Positions 35,706 to 47,061 are shown, counted from the stretch's first letter. The stretch is DNA of 64,000 nucleotides from Ferrimonas senticii DSM 18821 (GCF_000422665.1 NZ_AUGM01000008.1:62001-126000); one strand, 5' to 3'. The notes: a model not told the origin generated them from the letters alone. A program made the numbers and translations.

Positions 35706-36974
35706 TTAGCGACGAAAATCGATCGCTTTGGTGGTTTCCAGATGCAGCTGGGTTTGTGCAGGTTGGGTTTGTGCCAACAGCTTGCCGCGACGGATGGAGT
35801 AACGCACCGGCACCTGACGACGCAGGGCATCAAATTCGCTTTCTGCTGGCAGCACCAGCAGGCTCATCGGCTTACCAATTTCAATGCCGTACTCCGCTTC
35901 CACTTGCAGGGTGCGCGCGCTGTGACGGCCGATCAGCTTGAAGCAGTCGTTCAACTGGTCGTAACCCATGATCTGACAAACGTGCATCCCCATGTGGGTC
36001 ACTTGCAGCATGTTGGCGGTGCCCAGCGGGTACCATGGATCAAACACATCATCGTGACCGAAACAGACGTTGATGTTGGCTTCCAGCAACTCTTTCACCC
36101 GGGTAACACCACGGCGTTTCGGGTAATCATCAAAACGGCCCTGCAGGTGAATGTTTACCAGTGGGTTGGCGACAAAGTTGATCCCAGCCATCTTCAGCAG
36201 ACGGAACAAGCGCGAGGTGTAAGCGCCGTTGTAAGAGTGCATCGCGGTAGTATGGCTGGCGGTTACCCGATGGCCGCAGCCACGCTCGTAAGCTAGGGTC
36301 GCCAAGGTTTCCAAGAACCGCGACTGTTCGTCGTCGATCTCATCACAGTGCACGTCCACCAGCACATCGTATTTGTCCGCCAGATCAAACATGAAGTGCA
36401 GTGACTCAACCCCATATTCGCGGGTGAACTCAAAGTGCGGGATCGCGCCAATCACATCGGCGCCCAGTTGCAGCGCCTGCTCCAGCAGCGCTTTACCGTT
36501 CGGGAACGACAAAATGCCCTCTTGCGGGAACGCCACAATCTGCAAAGTCACGAACTCGCGCATCTCTTCACGCAGTTCCACCATCGCTTTTAGGGCAACC
36601 AGCTCAGGATCGGACACGTCAACGTGGGTACGAACAAACTGCACACCGTTGGCGATCTGCCACTCCAAGGTCTGACGCGCACGGGCTTTAACGTCCTCGG
36701 CGGTCAGCATCGCTTTGCGCTCAGCCCAACGCTCAATCCCCTCGAACAAGGTGCCAGAGCGGTTCCAGTTCGGCTGACCAGCGGTTTGGGTGGTATCCAA
36801 GTGGATATGCGGCTCGATAAATGGGGTGGTCACCAAACCGCCCTGACCGTCAATCACCTCACCGGCAACCGCCAGTGCTGCGGTCATCGGCTCAATCGCG
36901 GTGATCACGCCATCTTCAGAGGCCACTTGCCACAACCCTTCACGGTCGGCAAAACGCAGATTAGTTACTAGCAT
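35706..36974 (-). CDS. codA: Cytosine deaminase
   Basis: CodA converts cytosine to uracil and ammonia in pyrimidine salvage. This 422-residue amidohydrolase has the metal ligands HIHLD near residue 56, VDVHCDE, a His in ASHTTAMHS and an Asp in [12 protein letters not shown], the last being a cytosine deaminase signature. It follows codB by 4 bp on the same strand, giving the usual transporter-enzyme pair. Confidence 0.96.
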   Translation of the reverse strand: MLVTNLRFADREGLWQVASEDGVITAIEPMTAALAVAGEVIDGQGGLVTTPFIEPHIHLDTTQTAGQPNWNRSGTLFEGIERWAERKAMLTAEDVKARARQTLEWQIANGVQFVRTHVDVSDPELVALKAMVELREEMREFVTLQIVAFPQEGILSFPNGKALLEQALQLGADVIGAIPHFEFTREYGVESLHFMFDLADKYDVLVDVHCDEIDDEQSRFLETLATLAYERGCGHRVTASHTTAMHSYNGAYTSRLFRLLKMAGINFVANPLVNIHLQGRFDDYPKRRGVTRVKELLEANINVCFGHDDVFDPWYPLGTANMLQVTHMGMHVCQIMGYDQLNDCFKLIGRHSARTLQVEAEYGIEIGKPMSLLVLPAESEFDALRRQVPVRYSIRRGKLLAQTQPAQTQLHLETTKAIDFRR

Positions 36975-36978
36975 CGAA

Positions 36979-38220
36979 TTAGGCCTCCTGAGCCTTGGCC
37001 GCGCGAATGCGAGCCATCAAAGTAAATCCAGCATACGCCAGCGCCGCCCCCAGTACCGCATTCACCGGTACCACGCCAAACGGCAGTTGTCCCGCCGCGA
37101 CACCAATCGCCACCGCCAGCAGTGCGCTCCAGCGCACCTGCTCAAATTGGGCATTGGCAAAGTCATGGTAACGCTGACGGTTCAGCAGATAGTCGGCAAT
37201 CAACACCCCGCCGATTGGTGGGATGGCGCCAGAGAGGAAGGTCAGCCAGCCAACAAAGTTGTTGTACAGCCACATCGCAAATAGGGTACCGATCAGACCG
37301 TTGACCATCGACAACATCTTCGAGTTCATGCCGGTGATGTTGGCAAACCCCAGACCAGAGGCGTACAGCGCGTTATCGTTTGTGGTCCAGATATTTAAGC
37401 CCAGCACAATGATCGCCGGCAACAGCAAGCCCTGCATCACCATCACCTCGGAGATATCCGCCTGGCCAGTCACCGCGGCACCGGCAGCGCCGAAGATAAA
37501 CATCAGCGAGTTACCAAGGAAAAACGCAATCAGGGTCACCAGCACCGCGGTTTTGGCGCTTTTGCTAAAGCGGACAAAATCGGCGGTTAGGGTACCGGCA
37601 CTGATAAAGGAGCCCACCACCATCGCCAGCGCCACATTAAAATCCAGTGGCTCGGCTGGAGTCAGTGCCGCCAGTTGCGCCATGCCGCCAGCGTCGGTTA
37701 CCGCCAGATAAACCGAGTAGCCGCCAAGGATCGCAATCGCCGGTACGGCAATGGTAGAGAGGATCATCAACGCCGAGATCCCAAAGTACACGGTGGCGGT
37801 CATGGCGATACCGGCGGCTAAGATCAGCCACTCGACCTCAATGCCAGTGAACTTTTGCACCGGCAGCGCAAACATCGCCACGCCAACGCCAAACCAGCCG
37901 ACTTGGGTGCCGCCCAGCAGCGCCGAAGGTAACCAAGAGCCTTTCACGCCAAAGGAGTAGCGCGCCAGCAGGTGAGTAGAAAGACCGGTCGAGGCACCGA
38001 TGTAACCCAGCAAGGCAGTATATACCCCAAGCAACAAGTTACCGATGGCCACCGCCATAAAGAATTGATCCAGCGCTAGGCCGGTACCCAAGGTGCCGCC
38101 AGTCCACATGCTGGCAGAGAAGAACGTCAGACCTAGCATCACCAGAGTCAATGGCACAAAGCCCTTTCGCGCATGAGAAGGGACTGGGCTTAAACCGTAT
38201 TCGGTATCATTCGACGCCAT
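36979..38220 (-). CDS. codB: Cytosine permease
   Basis: This is an NCS1-family transporter, 413 residues, with about twelve membrane helices. The N-terminus [20 protein letters not shown] is typical of CodB, with [13 protein letters not shown] and [20 protein letters not shown] in helices 1-3. It imports cytosine for CodA. The start is ATG 38220, fitting the E. coli protein; codons upstream are open but non-homologous. It diverges from the PH-domain gene. Confidence 0.95.
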   Translation of the reverse strand: MASNDTEYGLSPVPSHARKGFVPLTLVMLGLTFFSASMWTGGTLGTGLALDQFFMAVAIGNLLLGVYTALLGYIGASTGLSTHLLARYSFGVKGSWLPSALLGGTQVGWFGVGVAMFALPVQKFTGIEVEWLILAAGIAMTATVYFGISALMILSTIAVPAIAILGGYSVYLAVTDAGGMAQLAALTPAEPLDFNVALAMVVGSFISAGTLTADFVRFSKSAKTAVLVTLIAFFLGNSLMFIFGAAGAAVTGQADISEVMVMQGLLLPAIIVLGLNIWTTNDNALYASGLGFANITGMNSKMLSMVNGLIGTLFAMWLYNNFVGWLTFLSGAIPPIGGVLIADYLLNRQRYHDFANAQFEQVRWSALLAVAIGVAAGQLPFGVVPVNAVLGAALAYAGFTLMARIRAAKAQEA

Positions 38221-38446
38221 AGCTGACTCCAGATTGTCGTTTTTAATTTTGGTAAATTTGCTGGGCTCCAGACAAATTGCGCGGGAGTTTACGGCCAAAA
38301 AACAAAGTCGCAAGCGAAAACTACCAGCACCTAGATTAAGCGAACAAAATTCAACCGCACGGCAATTAAAAACGGCACGCGCAGACAATGACAACCAGCT
38401 GGAAAACTGCCACAGTCAGTGCCACAACCACTGCAAGGAGACGAAG

Positions 38447-38827
38447 ATGGGATTACTAGACGCCCTAATGGGCAACGCCAGCGAGCTGGACGTGAGTGAC
38501 GTACAAGAAGAGTTGGCGCCAATTTTGGCGGATAACGAGAGCGTCGATCTGGCCTACAAGCTGGTGCGGGACATGTTTATCTTCACCAATAAACGCTTGG
38601 TGCTGATCGACAAACAGGGACTGACCGGCAGCAAAGTCAGCTACCACTCAGTGCCTTACAAAGCGATCACCCAGTTTCAGGTGGAAAGCGCTGGCCACTT
38701 CGACATGGATTCCGAGCTAAAAATTTGGATCTCCGGCCAAAGCGAGCCACTGAAGCAAGAGCTAAAACGCGGCAGCAACGTCGTCGGCATTCAAAAGGCA
38801 CTAGCCAACCGCGTACTGTTTGGCTAA
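38447..38827 (+). CDS. Bacterial PH-domain protein
   Basis: This 126-residue protein is nearly all one bacterial pleckstrin-homology-like domain: FTNKRLVLIDKQGLTG, SYHSVPYKAITQFQVESAGHFDMDSELKIWI. The family is widespread and its role is poorly known. The ATG has AAGGAG seven bases upstream, so the longer open frame beginning before it is rejected. It is a single-gene unit facing away from codB. Confidence 0.82.
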   Translation: MGLLDALMGNASELDVSDVQEELAPILADNESVDLAYKLVRDMFIFTNKRLVLIDKQGLTGSKVSYHSVPYKAITQFQVESAGHFDMDSELKIWISGQSEPLKQELKRGSNVVGIQKALANRVLFG

Positions 38828-38860
38828 GCCAATCGCCATAACGTTGCTTTAAGCGCTGCG

Positions 38861-38934
38861 GGTTGCGCCAACCAAGGTTGGCTGACTCGCGGCGCTAAGC
38901 GGTGTGCTGCGCATTGAGGTCGGAGGGTCATGGA
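38861..38934 (+). repeat. Interspersed intergenic repeat, copy 2
   Basis: Same ordered blocks as copy 1 (34832-34904), 4 kb away, starting 33 bp after the PH-domain gene. The end CATGGA is also shared. Confidence 0.75.
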
Positions 38935-39008
38935 ACGTAGGGATAGATTGGTTATCGCTGGCATTCGCTACTGCCGCTGACACTTTTGCTCATACTGACT
39001 ACTGCGAA

Positions 39009-39258
39009 TTAGGGCGTGTTGACCTTTGCTGTATATTTTTGCGCCCATTGTTGGCTGTTTTTGAAAGCCAATTGATCTTGCTTGGTTATTTTTGCTGTTC
39101 TGCTCTCACTGAGGGGCGCCTTGGCAGGGTCGGACTAGCGGCTGTCACTCTTCGTCATACGATTTCGACGTAGAGCCACTATGCCTTCAATCGCAATCCT
39201 CGATTGACAGCCGCTATCCTCAACCAAATTCTGAACACCAAACGTCAACACGCCCTAA
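39009..39258. mobile_element. MITE-like element with 20-bp terminal inverted repeats
   Basis: The left end TTAGGGCGTGTTGACCTTTG and the inverted right end TTAGGGCGTGTTGACGTTTG differ at one base of 20. The 250-bp interior has no open frame of note. The right-end sequence continues inward as GTGTTCAGAATTTGG, which recurs at 46813-46848. No clear target duplication is seen. A non-autonomous transposable element is the simplest reading. Confidence 0.75.
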
Positions 39259-39360
39259 TCACTATCAACTTTCTTATCTTTGCCTCCGGCGGCCTAGGGC
39301 TTTGCCCTCTGGATCCCCCTGCGCCTTCAAGGTTGACGAAAGCCCTTGTTCTCGCCGCAC

Positions 39361-40035
39361 TTAAACCCGATTATCCCCGACCGAACACGAGATCACTTTG
39401 GAGATCTGCGCCATTTCAAGGCCGGATTCATCCTGCCACTGATTAAACAGCGCTTGGGTTTGTTGCATCGCCTTTTTCGAGGTCGGGGCGGCATCAAGCA
39501 ACTGATGCGCTTGCAGGTAGCCGACCACGTCGTTGGTCAGCAAAAAGGTGTCTTTGCCGATCACTCGCAGCCAGTAAGGGCCAGTATTGCCGCCCAAACG
39601 ACTGCCTTGGCGTTTTAATACTTGCCACAGCTCGATGATGTTGCGGCTATCAAAATCCGCCAGCCACTGCACCGCGCTGCCGTGTTCGAAGCTTAAATCC
39701 AACAGCATCTGGGCATTGTCGAAGATGGTTTGGATTTTGCCGCTGTGGCGGATCAGCGCCGGATCGCTGGCGCGCTTATCGCGCTGCTCGGGCGACATCA
39801 TCAGCACCTTAGTTGGCTCAAAGCCCCAAAAGGCTTCCTCAAACGCTGGCCATTTGTTATCGACCACGCGCCACATCATGCCAGAACGAAACACCTGCCG
39901 ACTCATGCTCGACAGCAGTTGGCCGTCGCTCATCTTAGCAAGATTGGGGTTGGCGTGGGGTAACAGTGCTTGCAATGCTGCGTCACCGCCTTTGCGCTCG
40001 GCGGCGCGTTGCCAGATCTGAGCAAACGACTCCAT
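39361..40035 (-). CDS. DNA-3-methyladenine glycosylase I-like protein
   Basis: The 224-residue protein resembles the Tag family: FAQIWQRAAERKGG, SSMSRQVFRSGMMWRVVDNKWPAFEEAFWGF and RHSGKIQTIFDNAQMLLDL correspond to the helix that inspects the base and to the helix-hairpin region. It lacks the Cys/His zinc ligands of E. coli Tag as far as I can see, so it is a divergent branch. A role in alkylation or base repair is likely but not certain. It is 78 bp downstream of a TetR gene on the same strand. Confidence 0.65.
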   Translation of the reverse strand: MESFAQIWQRAAERKGGDAALQALLPHANPNLAKMSDGQLLSSMSRQVFRSGMMWRVVDNKWPAFEEAFWGFEPTKVLMMSPEQRDKRASDPALIRHSGKIQTIFDNAQMLLDLSFEHGSAVQWLADFDSRNIIELWQVLKRQGSRLGGNTGPYWLRVIGKDTFLLTNDVVGYLQAHQLLDAAPTSKKAMQQTQALFNQWQDESGLEMAQISKVISCSVGDNRV

Positions 40036-40113
40036 AACGGCTTCTCATACAACGAAACAGGGGCAAGTTTATAACAAACTTGCCCCTACCTTTGCGAGCT
40101 TGCGCCGTGATGG

Positions 40114-40779
40114 TTAAGCGCGCTTGGCTTGTAATCGCGCCGCATCGATGTGAGCCTGCAACGTCAGCCAATTGCTGATCTGCTCTTGGTTCGGCGGCCG
40201 CTTAGCCGAATGCCCCAGCAACTGCAGCAGCGCGTAGCAGAACTGGTGATATACCGGCCCCAAATCGCCTTGCGGACGGTGATCGTCTAGGTCGATCAAG
40301 GTGCCACGAATAAACTGCTGCGCCAGTTCATAGCGGTTGTAACCGCTGACTTCGCCCATCCGCGCGATCAGCTGCTGATTCCACTCACGGTAGGCCAGTG
40401 CCACTTGGCGATGGCTGGCTTGCAAAAACTCGCTGGCTTGCGCGACCAGATCAGGGTTTGGCATCACTTTGCAGATCACGAAACGATCTTGCTCTAACAC
40501 CATCTGCAACCGCTGACACTGATGCGCCAGATAGATGTCAAACGGATTATCAAGATGCTGTTCCAGCTCTTGCGCTTGCGCTAGAAACTGCTTTAGATCG
40601 GCAATTGCCACCGACACAATTAAGTCGGCTTCGCTGGCGAAATGGTTATAGATGGTGCCTTTGGAGATCCCGCTTAGCTCGACCAGATGCGCCCGAGCCA
40701 GGTCAAAACTTTTTTTGCCCTGCAGCGCCCGCTGGGCACAGGCTACTAAAAAGTCATGTCGCTGCTGGTTACCGCTCAT
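40114..40779 (-). CDS. TetR-family transcriptional regulator
   Basis: This 221-residue protein has an N-terminal TetR HTH (about 10-55; LVELSGISKGTIYNHFASEADLIVS) and a helical ligand domain. I choose ATG 40779 (MSGNQQRH), with CAGGAG nine bases upstream; a TTG six codons earlier is open. Its target is unknown: the downstream glycosylase gene or its own promoter are candidates. Confidence 0.9.
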   Translation of the reverse strand: MSGNQQRHDFLVACAQRALQGKKSFDLARAHLVELSGISKGTIYNHFASEADLIVSVAIADLKQFLAQAQELEQHLDNPFDIYLAHQCQRLQMVLEQDRFVICKVMPNPDLVAQASEFLQASHRQVALAYREWNQQLIARMGEVSGYNRYELAQQFIRGTLIDLDDHRPQGDLGPVYHQFCYALLQLLGHSAKRPPNQEQISNWLTLQAHIDAARLQAKRA

Positions 40780-40938
40780 TTTCAACTCCTGACGCAACTG
40801 CGTGCCAATACGAGAACATTTTCACAGTTGCACGGTAGCAAGGTTCATCCCAAGGCCAAAGTGAGTAAAACTTGCAGCATCATGACGAATTACAATAGCA
40901 AGCGGATCGACCGAATCGGCTCGCGGGATTACTGACCA

Positions 40939-41805
40939 ATGCTCAAGATTGAATTGCTCGAAAGCTTTATCGCCGTTGCCGAGACCGGCAACCTATCCAA
41001 AGCGGCGGATCGTCTGTGCCGCACCCAATCAGCAGTCAGCCTGCAGATCAAAAAGTTAGAGCAAACCACCGGCCAAGAACTGCTGAAACGCGATAACCGC
41101 GGCGCCAGTTTAACCGCCGCTGGCAGCAAGTTACTCAACTATGCCTATCAGCTGGTGCAGTTAAACCTACAAGCCTTGGACGATCTGAGTTCCGACAACG
41201 ATCGTCAGGTGATCCGTTTAGGCGTGCCAACCGATTACGTGCAGTGGTATTTGCAATCGGGGTTGGTGGAGTTTATTCGCGAATTCACCCACTACCAGCT
41301 AACCATCGATACCGACGTGTCTGGCAACCTGTTCAAGCGTCTGGATGCCGGCGAGTTCGACGCCATCATTGCTACTCATTGGCAGCTGCCACAAGAGAAC
41401 GGCCATCTGCTGTTTGAGCGACGCTTCCACTGGGTTGGCGCGCTACAAGGTAAAGTGTTAGAAAAATCGGTACTGCAGATGGCGCTGTACCCAGAGAACT
41501 GCCCAATTCGGGCGCAGGTGTTTGCCAACCATCAATTGTCGATGCGGCCAATCCGGGTATTACTGTCGACGCCATCGCCTCAAGCGCTGTGCATGGCGGT
41601 CGAGGAGGACTTAGCCATTGCTCCGATCGCTGAGTTCCGCCTCAACGATCAGATGCAGCTGCTTGACCCCGCTGAACACGGCCTGCCGCCGCTGCCAACC
41701 TTCAACGAATCGCTGTATGTGAATCCAAACTCTGACAGCGTCGCCTTGGCACACCTGCATTCACTGCTGAAAGCCAACTTGGAAGAGCTGGTGCATCAGG
41801 GTTAA
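40939..41805 (+). CDS. LysR-family transcriptional regulator
   Basis: This 288-residue protein has a LysR winged HTH (ESFIAVAETGNLSKAADRLCRTQSAVSLQIKKLEQ) and an effector domain (LGVPTDYVQWYLQSGLVEFI). It diverges from the TetR gene; no metabolic gene is adjacent, so the regulon is unclear. Confidence 0.92.
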   Translation: MLKIELLESFIAVAETGNLSKAADRLCRTQSAVSLQIKKLEQTTGQELLKRDNRGASLTAAGSKLLNYAYQLVQLNLQALDDLSSDNDRQVIRLGVPTDYVQWYLQSGLVEFIREFTHYQLTIDTDVSGNLFKRLDAGEFDAIIATHWQLPQENGHLLFERRFHWVGALQGKVLEKSVLQMALYPENCPIRAQVFANHQLSMRPIRVLLSTPSPQALCMAVEEDLAIAPIAEFRLNDQMQLLDPAEHGLPPLPTFNESLYVNPNSDSVALAHLHSLLKANLEELVHQG

Positions 41806-41826
41806 CGGCACTGCCGTTAGCCGTTA

Positions 41827-41945
41827 GTTATCAGTTAATAGTTAATAGTTAATAGTGATCAGCAAGCAGTAGCTCAGCGGAACTGGTACTGCTCTTGTTC
41901 TAGCTCTAGCTCTAGCTCTAGCTAAAAACTAACCACTGCCAACTG
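41827..41945. repeat. Intergenic simple-repeat tract shared in part with the cysN-cysD gap
   Basis: It contains three AGTTAAT units (about 41831-41856) and about four TCTAGC units (41899-41923), followed by CTAAAAACTAACCACT. The beginning (GTTATCAGT, TAGTGAT) and end (CTAAAAACTAACCACT) resemble the two flanks of the four-helix-bundle gene at about 30331-30380 and 30846-30880. Confidence 0.5.
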
Positions 41946-42828
41946 ACTGCTGTGATTCCCCATTCAATGTCCGTTGCAGCTCTTCAATAAATAACCGCAC
42001 TTTCGGCGACAGCTGACGATTGTGCGGATACACCGCGTAGATCCCATCGTCCGCTTGCCGCTGCTGGGCCAGTACCTCTTGCAGCGCCCCGCTGGCCAGA
42101 TGCTCATCGACGTAGTAATCCGGCAATTGCACCAACCCGACCCCGGCCAACGCCGCTTCCAACAAAGCAATACCGCTGTTGCAGCGCAAGCTGCCTTTAA
42201 CGCGGATGCTGCGCTCTTGGCCGCGCTCAATAAAACGCCACTGCTCAACACTGCCGATCAAACAGTTGTGCTTAGACAGTTCCGACAGACTGTGGGGCTG
42301 ACCATAGGCGGCGATGTAGCTGGGGGCGGCACAAACGTATAAGCGGCGACTGGCTAGGCGTTTGGCGATCATGCTGGAATCCCCCAGATGGCCCAGACGG
42401 ATAGCCAGATCGACCCCCTCCTCCACCAAATCCAACTGGCGGTTGGTCAAGTCCAACTCAATCTGCACTTTCGGATAACGCTTAGCAAAACGCGCTACCG
42501 CTGGGGTTAACATCAACTCGCCAAAAGTTACCGGCGCGGTCACCTTAAAGCGGCCGCTGGGGTTTTGTTGCAGGTTGGTCAGTTGCAGCTGCGCTTGCTC
42601 AAGCCCTTCCAGCAGCGGCTTACATTGGCGGTAATACAGCTGGCCGGGCTCGGTCACCGTCACTTGGCGGGTGGTACGGTAAAACAGCTTTAGTTCTAGC
42701 CGCTGTTCTAACTGGTTAATTTGCCGACTCACCTGTGCGGTCGACAACTCAAGGCGCTTGGCCGCTAAGGTAAAGCTCTTGGTTTCCACCACCGCGATAA
42801 ATTCGCTGATCCCTTGCCAATTAAACAT
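41929..42828 (-). CDS. LysR-family regulator, likely of the frmAB operon
   Basis: This 299-residue LysR protein (FIAVVETKSFTLAAKRLELSTAQVSRQINQLEQ as HTH) has the CrgA/DmlR-type effector domain (GRFKVTAPVTFGELMLTPAVARF). It diverges from frmA across 183 bp, an arrangement typical of LysR regulation of the adjacent operon. Formaldehyde genes in Shewanella-like bacteria often have such a LysR neighbour in place of FrmR. Specific control is inferred. Confidence 0.9.
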   Translation of the reverse strand: MFNWQGISEFIAVVETKSFTLAAKRLELSTAQVSRQINQLEQRLELKLFYRTTRQVTVTEPGQLYYRQCKPLLEGLEQAQLQLTNLQQNPSGRFKVTAPVTFGELMLTPAVARFAKRYPKVQIELDLTNRQLDLVEEGVDLAIRLGHLGDSSMIAKRLASRRLYVCAAPSYIAAYGQPHSLSELSKHNCLIGSVEQWRFIERGQERSIRVKGSLRCNSGIALLEAALAGVGLVQLPDYYVDEHLASGALQEVLAQQRQADDGIYAVYPHNRQLSPKVRLFIEELQRTLNGESQQSVGSG

Positions 42829-42990
42829 CTACTTTTGTCTCACTAGGTTGCGGCGGATTGTTACACACCAGTAATAGTTATTTACCAAAACAGGTAATTA
42901 TCAACAAGGGCAAGGTCAATAATAATGTCAGCCATCAAATCGAGGTGTCATAGCAACGGTGGCCCTCATGCCTAACCAAATAGACGTTGA

Positions 42991-44142
<1,152 letters not shown>

Positions 44143-44155
44143 TAACTCGCAGCCA

Positions 44156-44183
44156 AACCGCCTCGTAATTTGAGGCGGTTTTT
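44156..44183 (+). terminator. Hairpin between frmA and frmB
   Basis: AACCGCCTC and GAGGCGGTT with a 7-nt loop and TTTTT after it. It would reduce frmB expression relative to frmA unless read-through is frequent. Confidence 0.75.
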
Positions 44184-44218
44184 AATTGTTAAACCCAAAC
44201 GCTATCTGAGGAGCTGTG

Positions 44219-45058
44219 ATGACAACTCTGACCAACCTTTCCGCCAACAAAAGTTTTGGCGGTTGGCACAAACAATATCAGCATCGCTGTGCGGTACTGG
44301 GCTGCGACATGCGCTTTGCCATCTACCTGCCACCACAGGCGGAAACCAGCAAAGTGCCGGTGCTGTACTGGCTCTCTGGCCTTACCTGCACCGACGAAAA
44401 CTTCATGCAAAAAGCCGGAGCTCAGCGCATCGCCGCCGAATTGGGGATCGCCATTGTCGCCCCAGATACCAGCCCTCGCGGTGACGACGTCGCCAACGAC
44501 GACGGCTACGATCTCGGCCAAGGCGCCGGTTTCTACCTAAACGCCACCCAAGCGCCGTGGAATAAGCACTACCGGATGTACGATTACATCGTCGACGAAC
44601 TGCCAGCGCTGATTGAAGATCAATTCCCAGTGTCTGACGTGCGCGCCATCAGCGGCCACTCGATGGGCGGCCACGGCGCCTTGATGATCGCTCTGCGCAA
44701 TCCCGATCGCTACCGCTCAGTATCGGCGTTCAGCCCAATCGTTAACCCAAGCCAAGTGCCTTGGGGCCAAAAAGCCTTTACCGCTTACTTAGGCAGCGAT
44801 AAAGCGGCGTGGCAACAATACGACAGCTGCGAGCTGATGAAAGCCAGCCGCGGCCAGTTGCAACTGCCGGCACTGGTAGATCAAGGCCTTGGTGACAGCT
44901 TCTTGCCAGAACAGCTGCAACCGCAAGCGCTGCTGGATGCCGCCGAGGTTTCCGGCTACCCGCTGACGTTGAATCAGCACCCGGGTTATGATCACAGCTA
45001 CTACTTCATCGCCAGCTTTATCGAAGCGCATTTGCGCTTCCACGCTCAGGCGTTTTGA
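44219..45058 (+). CDS. frmB: S-formylglutathione hydrolase
   Basis: FrmB hydrolyses S-formylglutathione to formate and glutathione, completing detoxification. This 279-residue alpha/beta hydrolase has the nucleophile elbow [10 protein letters not shown], the oxyanion motif [20 protein letters not shown] and the catalytic His in [14 protein letters not shown] 44219 has GAGGAG seven bases upstream; a GTG one codon before is less likely. Confidence 0.96.
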   Translation: MTTLTNLSANKSFGGWHKQYQHRCAVLGCDMRFAIYLPPQAETSKVPVLYWLSGLTCTDENFMQKAGAQRIAAELGIAIVAPDTSPRGDDVANDDGYDLGQGAGFYLNATQAPWNKHYRMYDYIVDELPALIEDQFPVSDVRAISGHSMGGHGALMIALRNPDRYRSVSAFSPIVNPSQVPWGQKAFTAYLGSDKAAWQQYDSCELMKASRGQLQLPALVDQGLGDSFLPEQLQPQALLDAAEVSGYPLTLNQHPGYDHSYYFIASFIEAHLRFHAQAF

Positions 45059-45411
45059 TGTGCGGTTGTGATTAAACTCTAGCTTTTGCTTATAACCGCC
45101 AATCAAATTGAATACATTGGCGCATCGAGCTAAAAAACCGCGTTTTTTGTCGCTACAATCCAGCGCCGTAACTGCTCCGATCACTTAGATTGGTGGCAGT
45201 TACGCGCGACACCAGAGCGTCTCCCTACCCTCTGCGTTCAGCCGCCCATCCGCACCCCTGATAAAGACCGATGTTGCTCTAGGGTTGTGCCGCGTGGCCG
45301 TGCCAACGAGTCCAGTAAAAAACCAATAACTAACAACTCCCAAGCGAGTTTGCTGTGGCCGATTACACTTGTGATCCCAGAGGCAACTGCGCTGCCCCTT
45401 ACTTGGAGCAA
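45059..45411. other. Intergenic region between frmB and ndh
   Basis: No gene is seen. A weak hairpin (GCCAATCAAATTGAATACATTGGC split as arms GCCAAT and ATTGGC) follows frmB at about 45097, and the ndh promoter must lie to the right; no box can be assigned with confidence. Confidence 0.4.
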
Positions 45412-46704
45412 ATGATGAATAAGATCGTGGTCGTCGGCGGCGGTGCCGGCGGTATGGAACTGATCACCAAGATCGGCAAACGTCTTGGTAAAACTGGCAA
45501 AGCCGAAATCACCTTGGTGGACATCTGTAACCACCACATCTGGAAACCGCTGTTGCACGAACTGGCCACCGGCAGCTTGGACGAAGGCACCAACGCCGTC
45601 GATTACCAAGTGCATGGCACCAACAACGGTTACATCTACCAGCGCGGCGCGCTCACCGGCATCGACCGTGAAAACCGCCAAATTATTCTGGCGCCGCTGT
45701 ACAGCAGCGACGGCCGACTGATCTTGAATGAACGCCGTCTGGACTACGACTACTTGGTTATCGGCATTGGTGCCATCAGCAACGATTTCGGCATTCCCGG
45801 GGTTAAAGAACACGCCTTTACTCTGGATCTGACCGAACAGGCGATGACCCTGCGCGAACGCATTCAGCACCAGTTTATGCAGCACGCCACCGGCCAACGT
45901 CAGGGCAAGATGAAGGTCGCCATCGTTGGCGCTGGCGCCACCGGGGTAGAGATGGCCGCCGAACTGCACCACATGGATCACACCCTGCGTCGCTACGGCT
46001 ACCAGTTGGAAAAAGACCTGCTGGATCTGACCATCGTTGAAGCGTCCGATTCGGTGATGCCAGCGCTGCCAAAATCGGATCTGCGCAAAGCAGTGCACGA
46101 CAAACTGATTGAGATCGGCGTGAAAGTGGCCACCAACACCATGGTGACCGAAGTGTCCGAAACTGGTCTAAGCACCAAAGACGGCAACTTCATCGAAGCC
46201 GATCTGGTGATCTGGGCCGCCGGCGTAAAAGCCCCGGAAGTACTGGCCACCTTGGGTCTGGAAGTTAACCGTGCCAACCAGCTGATGGCTGCCGATACCG
46301 GCCGCACCCTGTCGGACGAGCGGATCTTCACCTTCGGTGACTGCGCCTGCATTCCACAGCCAGATGGCAGCTTCCTGCCACCGCGCGGCCAAACCGCTCG
46401 CCAAGTGGCACTGATGGTCGGCACCAACTTGATCCGATTGAACAGCAATCCAAACGCCAAGATGGACAGCTACATCTACAAAGATTTGGGCAGCTTCGTA
46501 AACCTGGCCCACTTCAACACCATCGGTAACATGTTCTCGTTCTTCCACGGTGGTTTGCAGTTGGCCGGCTCGCCAGCTCGCTTCGTCTACGCGTCGCTGT
46601 ACCGGCGCCACATTCTAGCGCTACACGGCCCGCTGAAAGGCTCAATGATCCTGATGATCCACGGCCTTAACCGGCTGCTGCGGCCACAACTGAAACTGTG
46701 GTAA
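45412..46704 (+). CDS. ndh: Type II NADH dehydrogenase
   Basis: Ndh passes electrons from NADH to quinone without pumping protons. The 430-residue protein has two dinucleotide folds (VVVGGGAGGMEL at the start for FAD, and VAIVGAGATGVEMAAEL near 170 for NADH), IYQRGALTGIDRE, FGDCACI and a C-terminal amphipathic membrane anchor (SMILMIHGLNRLLRPQ). Two ATG codons lie in tandem (45412 and 45415) after TTGGAG; either may be used. Confidence 0.95.
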   Translation: MMNKIVVVGGGAGGMELITKIGKRLGKTGKAEITLVDICNHHIWKPLLHELATGSLDEGTNAVDYQVHGTNNGYIYQRGALTGIDRENRQIILAPLYSSDGRLILNERRLDYDYLVIGIGAISNDFGIPGVKEHAFTLDLTEQAMTLRERIQHQFMQHATGQRQGKMKVAIVGAGATGVEMAAELHHMDHTLRRYGYQLEKDLLDLTIVEASDSVMPALPKSDLRKAVHDKLIEIGVKVATNTMVTEVSETGLSTKDGNFIEADLVIWAAGVKAPEVLATLGLEVNRANQLMAADTGRTLSDERIFTFGDCACIPQPDGSFLPPRGQTARQVALMVGTNLIRLNSNPNAKMDSYIYKDLGSFVNLAHFNTIGNMFSFFHGGLQLAGSPARFVYASLYRRHILALHGPLKGSMILMIHGLNRLLRPQLKLW

Positions 46705-46731
46705 CAGTGTCTGACTAACGCCGTCATAAAC

Positions 46732-46762
46732 AAGGGCGCTGAGGTAACTCAGAGCCCTTTTT
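46732..46762 (+). terminator. Terminator of ndh
   Basis: GGGCGCTGAG and CTCAGAGCCC (one mismatch) around GTAA, followed by TTTTT. Confidence 0.8.
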
Positions 46763-46812
46763 AGTGGCCGAAAATCCGCTCTAAGGCTGGTCGATTTCGC
46801 CCTTAACAGTTG

Positions 46813-46848
46813 CTAGGACGTGTTGACGTTTGGTGTTCAGAATTTGGT
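46813..46848 (-). repeat. Solo end of the MITE-like element
   Basis: CTAGGACGTGTTGACGTTTG, continuing GTGTTCAGAATTTGG, repeats the right end of the element at 39009-39258 in inverse orientation with two changes in the first bases. No partner end is found nearby, so this is a remnant. Confidence 0.65.
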
Positions 46849-47061
46849 CGCGGCTATACGAGCTTCCTTAGCAGAACTGGGGGTAGCTCAGATTAATTAA
46901 CTTCTTGGCGGTTTTGATGTGGCTGCGGATTCGCCGCCCATCAGAACAACCTATTCGGCAAAATCTGATTGCGTGATCGTTAACAGCAGTCGCAAGATAA
47001 ACCTCCGCCTCGTCTCCAACCGTGGCGGATAGCCTTAATTACCATCACTTGGATAACTACC

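Larger units (their letters stand above)
38828..39360. other. Intergenic region rich in repeats
   Basis: No protein gene is convincing here. It contains copy 2 of a dispersed repeat (38861-38934), a 250-bp MITE-like element (39009-39258) and a GC-rich hairpin stretch (about 39281-39340). Confidence 0.6.
46705..47061. other. Region between ndh and the ilvE leader
   Basis: It holds the ndh terminator, a solo MITE end (46813-46848) and the promoter region of the leader peptide gene. No other coding sequence is supported. Confidence 0.5.

Noticed and set aside
35004-39340. A second inverted repeat family linking 35005-35045 and 39281-39340
   Set aside because: The shared part is short (CCTCCGGCGG and an AGGG/CCCT hairpin) and too GC-rich to claim without a genome-wide search.
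38904-39446. Plus-strand frames of 80-90 codons in the PH-domain/glycosylase gap
   Set aside because: They run across the dispersed repeat and the MITE-like element and lack ribosome-binding sites and family motifs.
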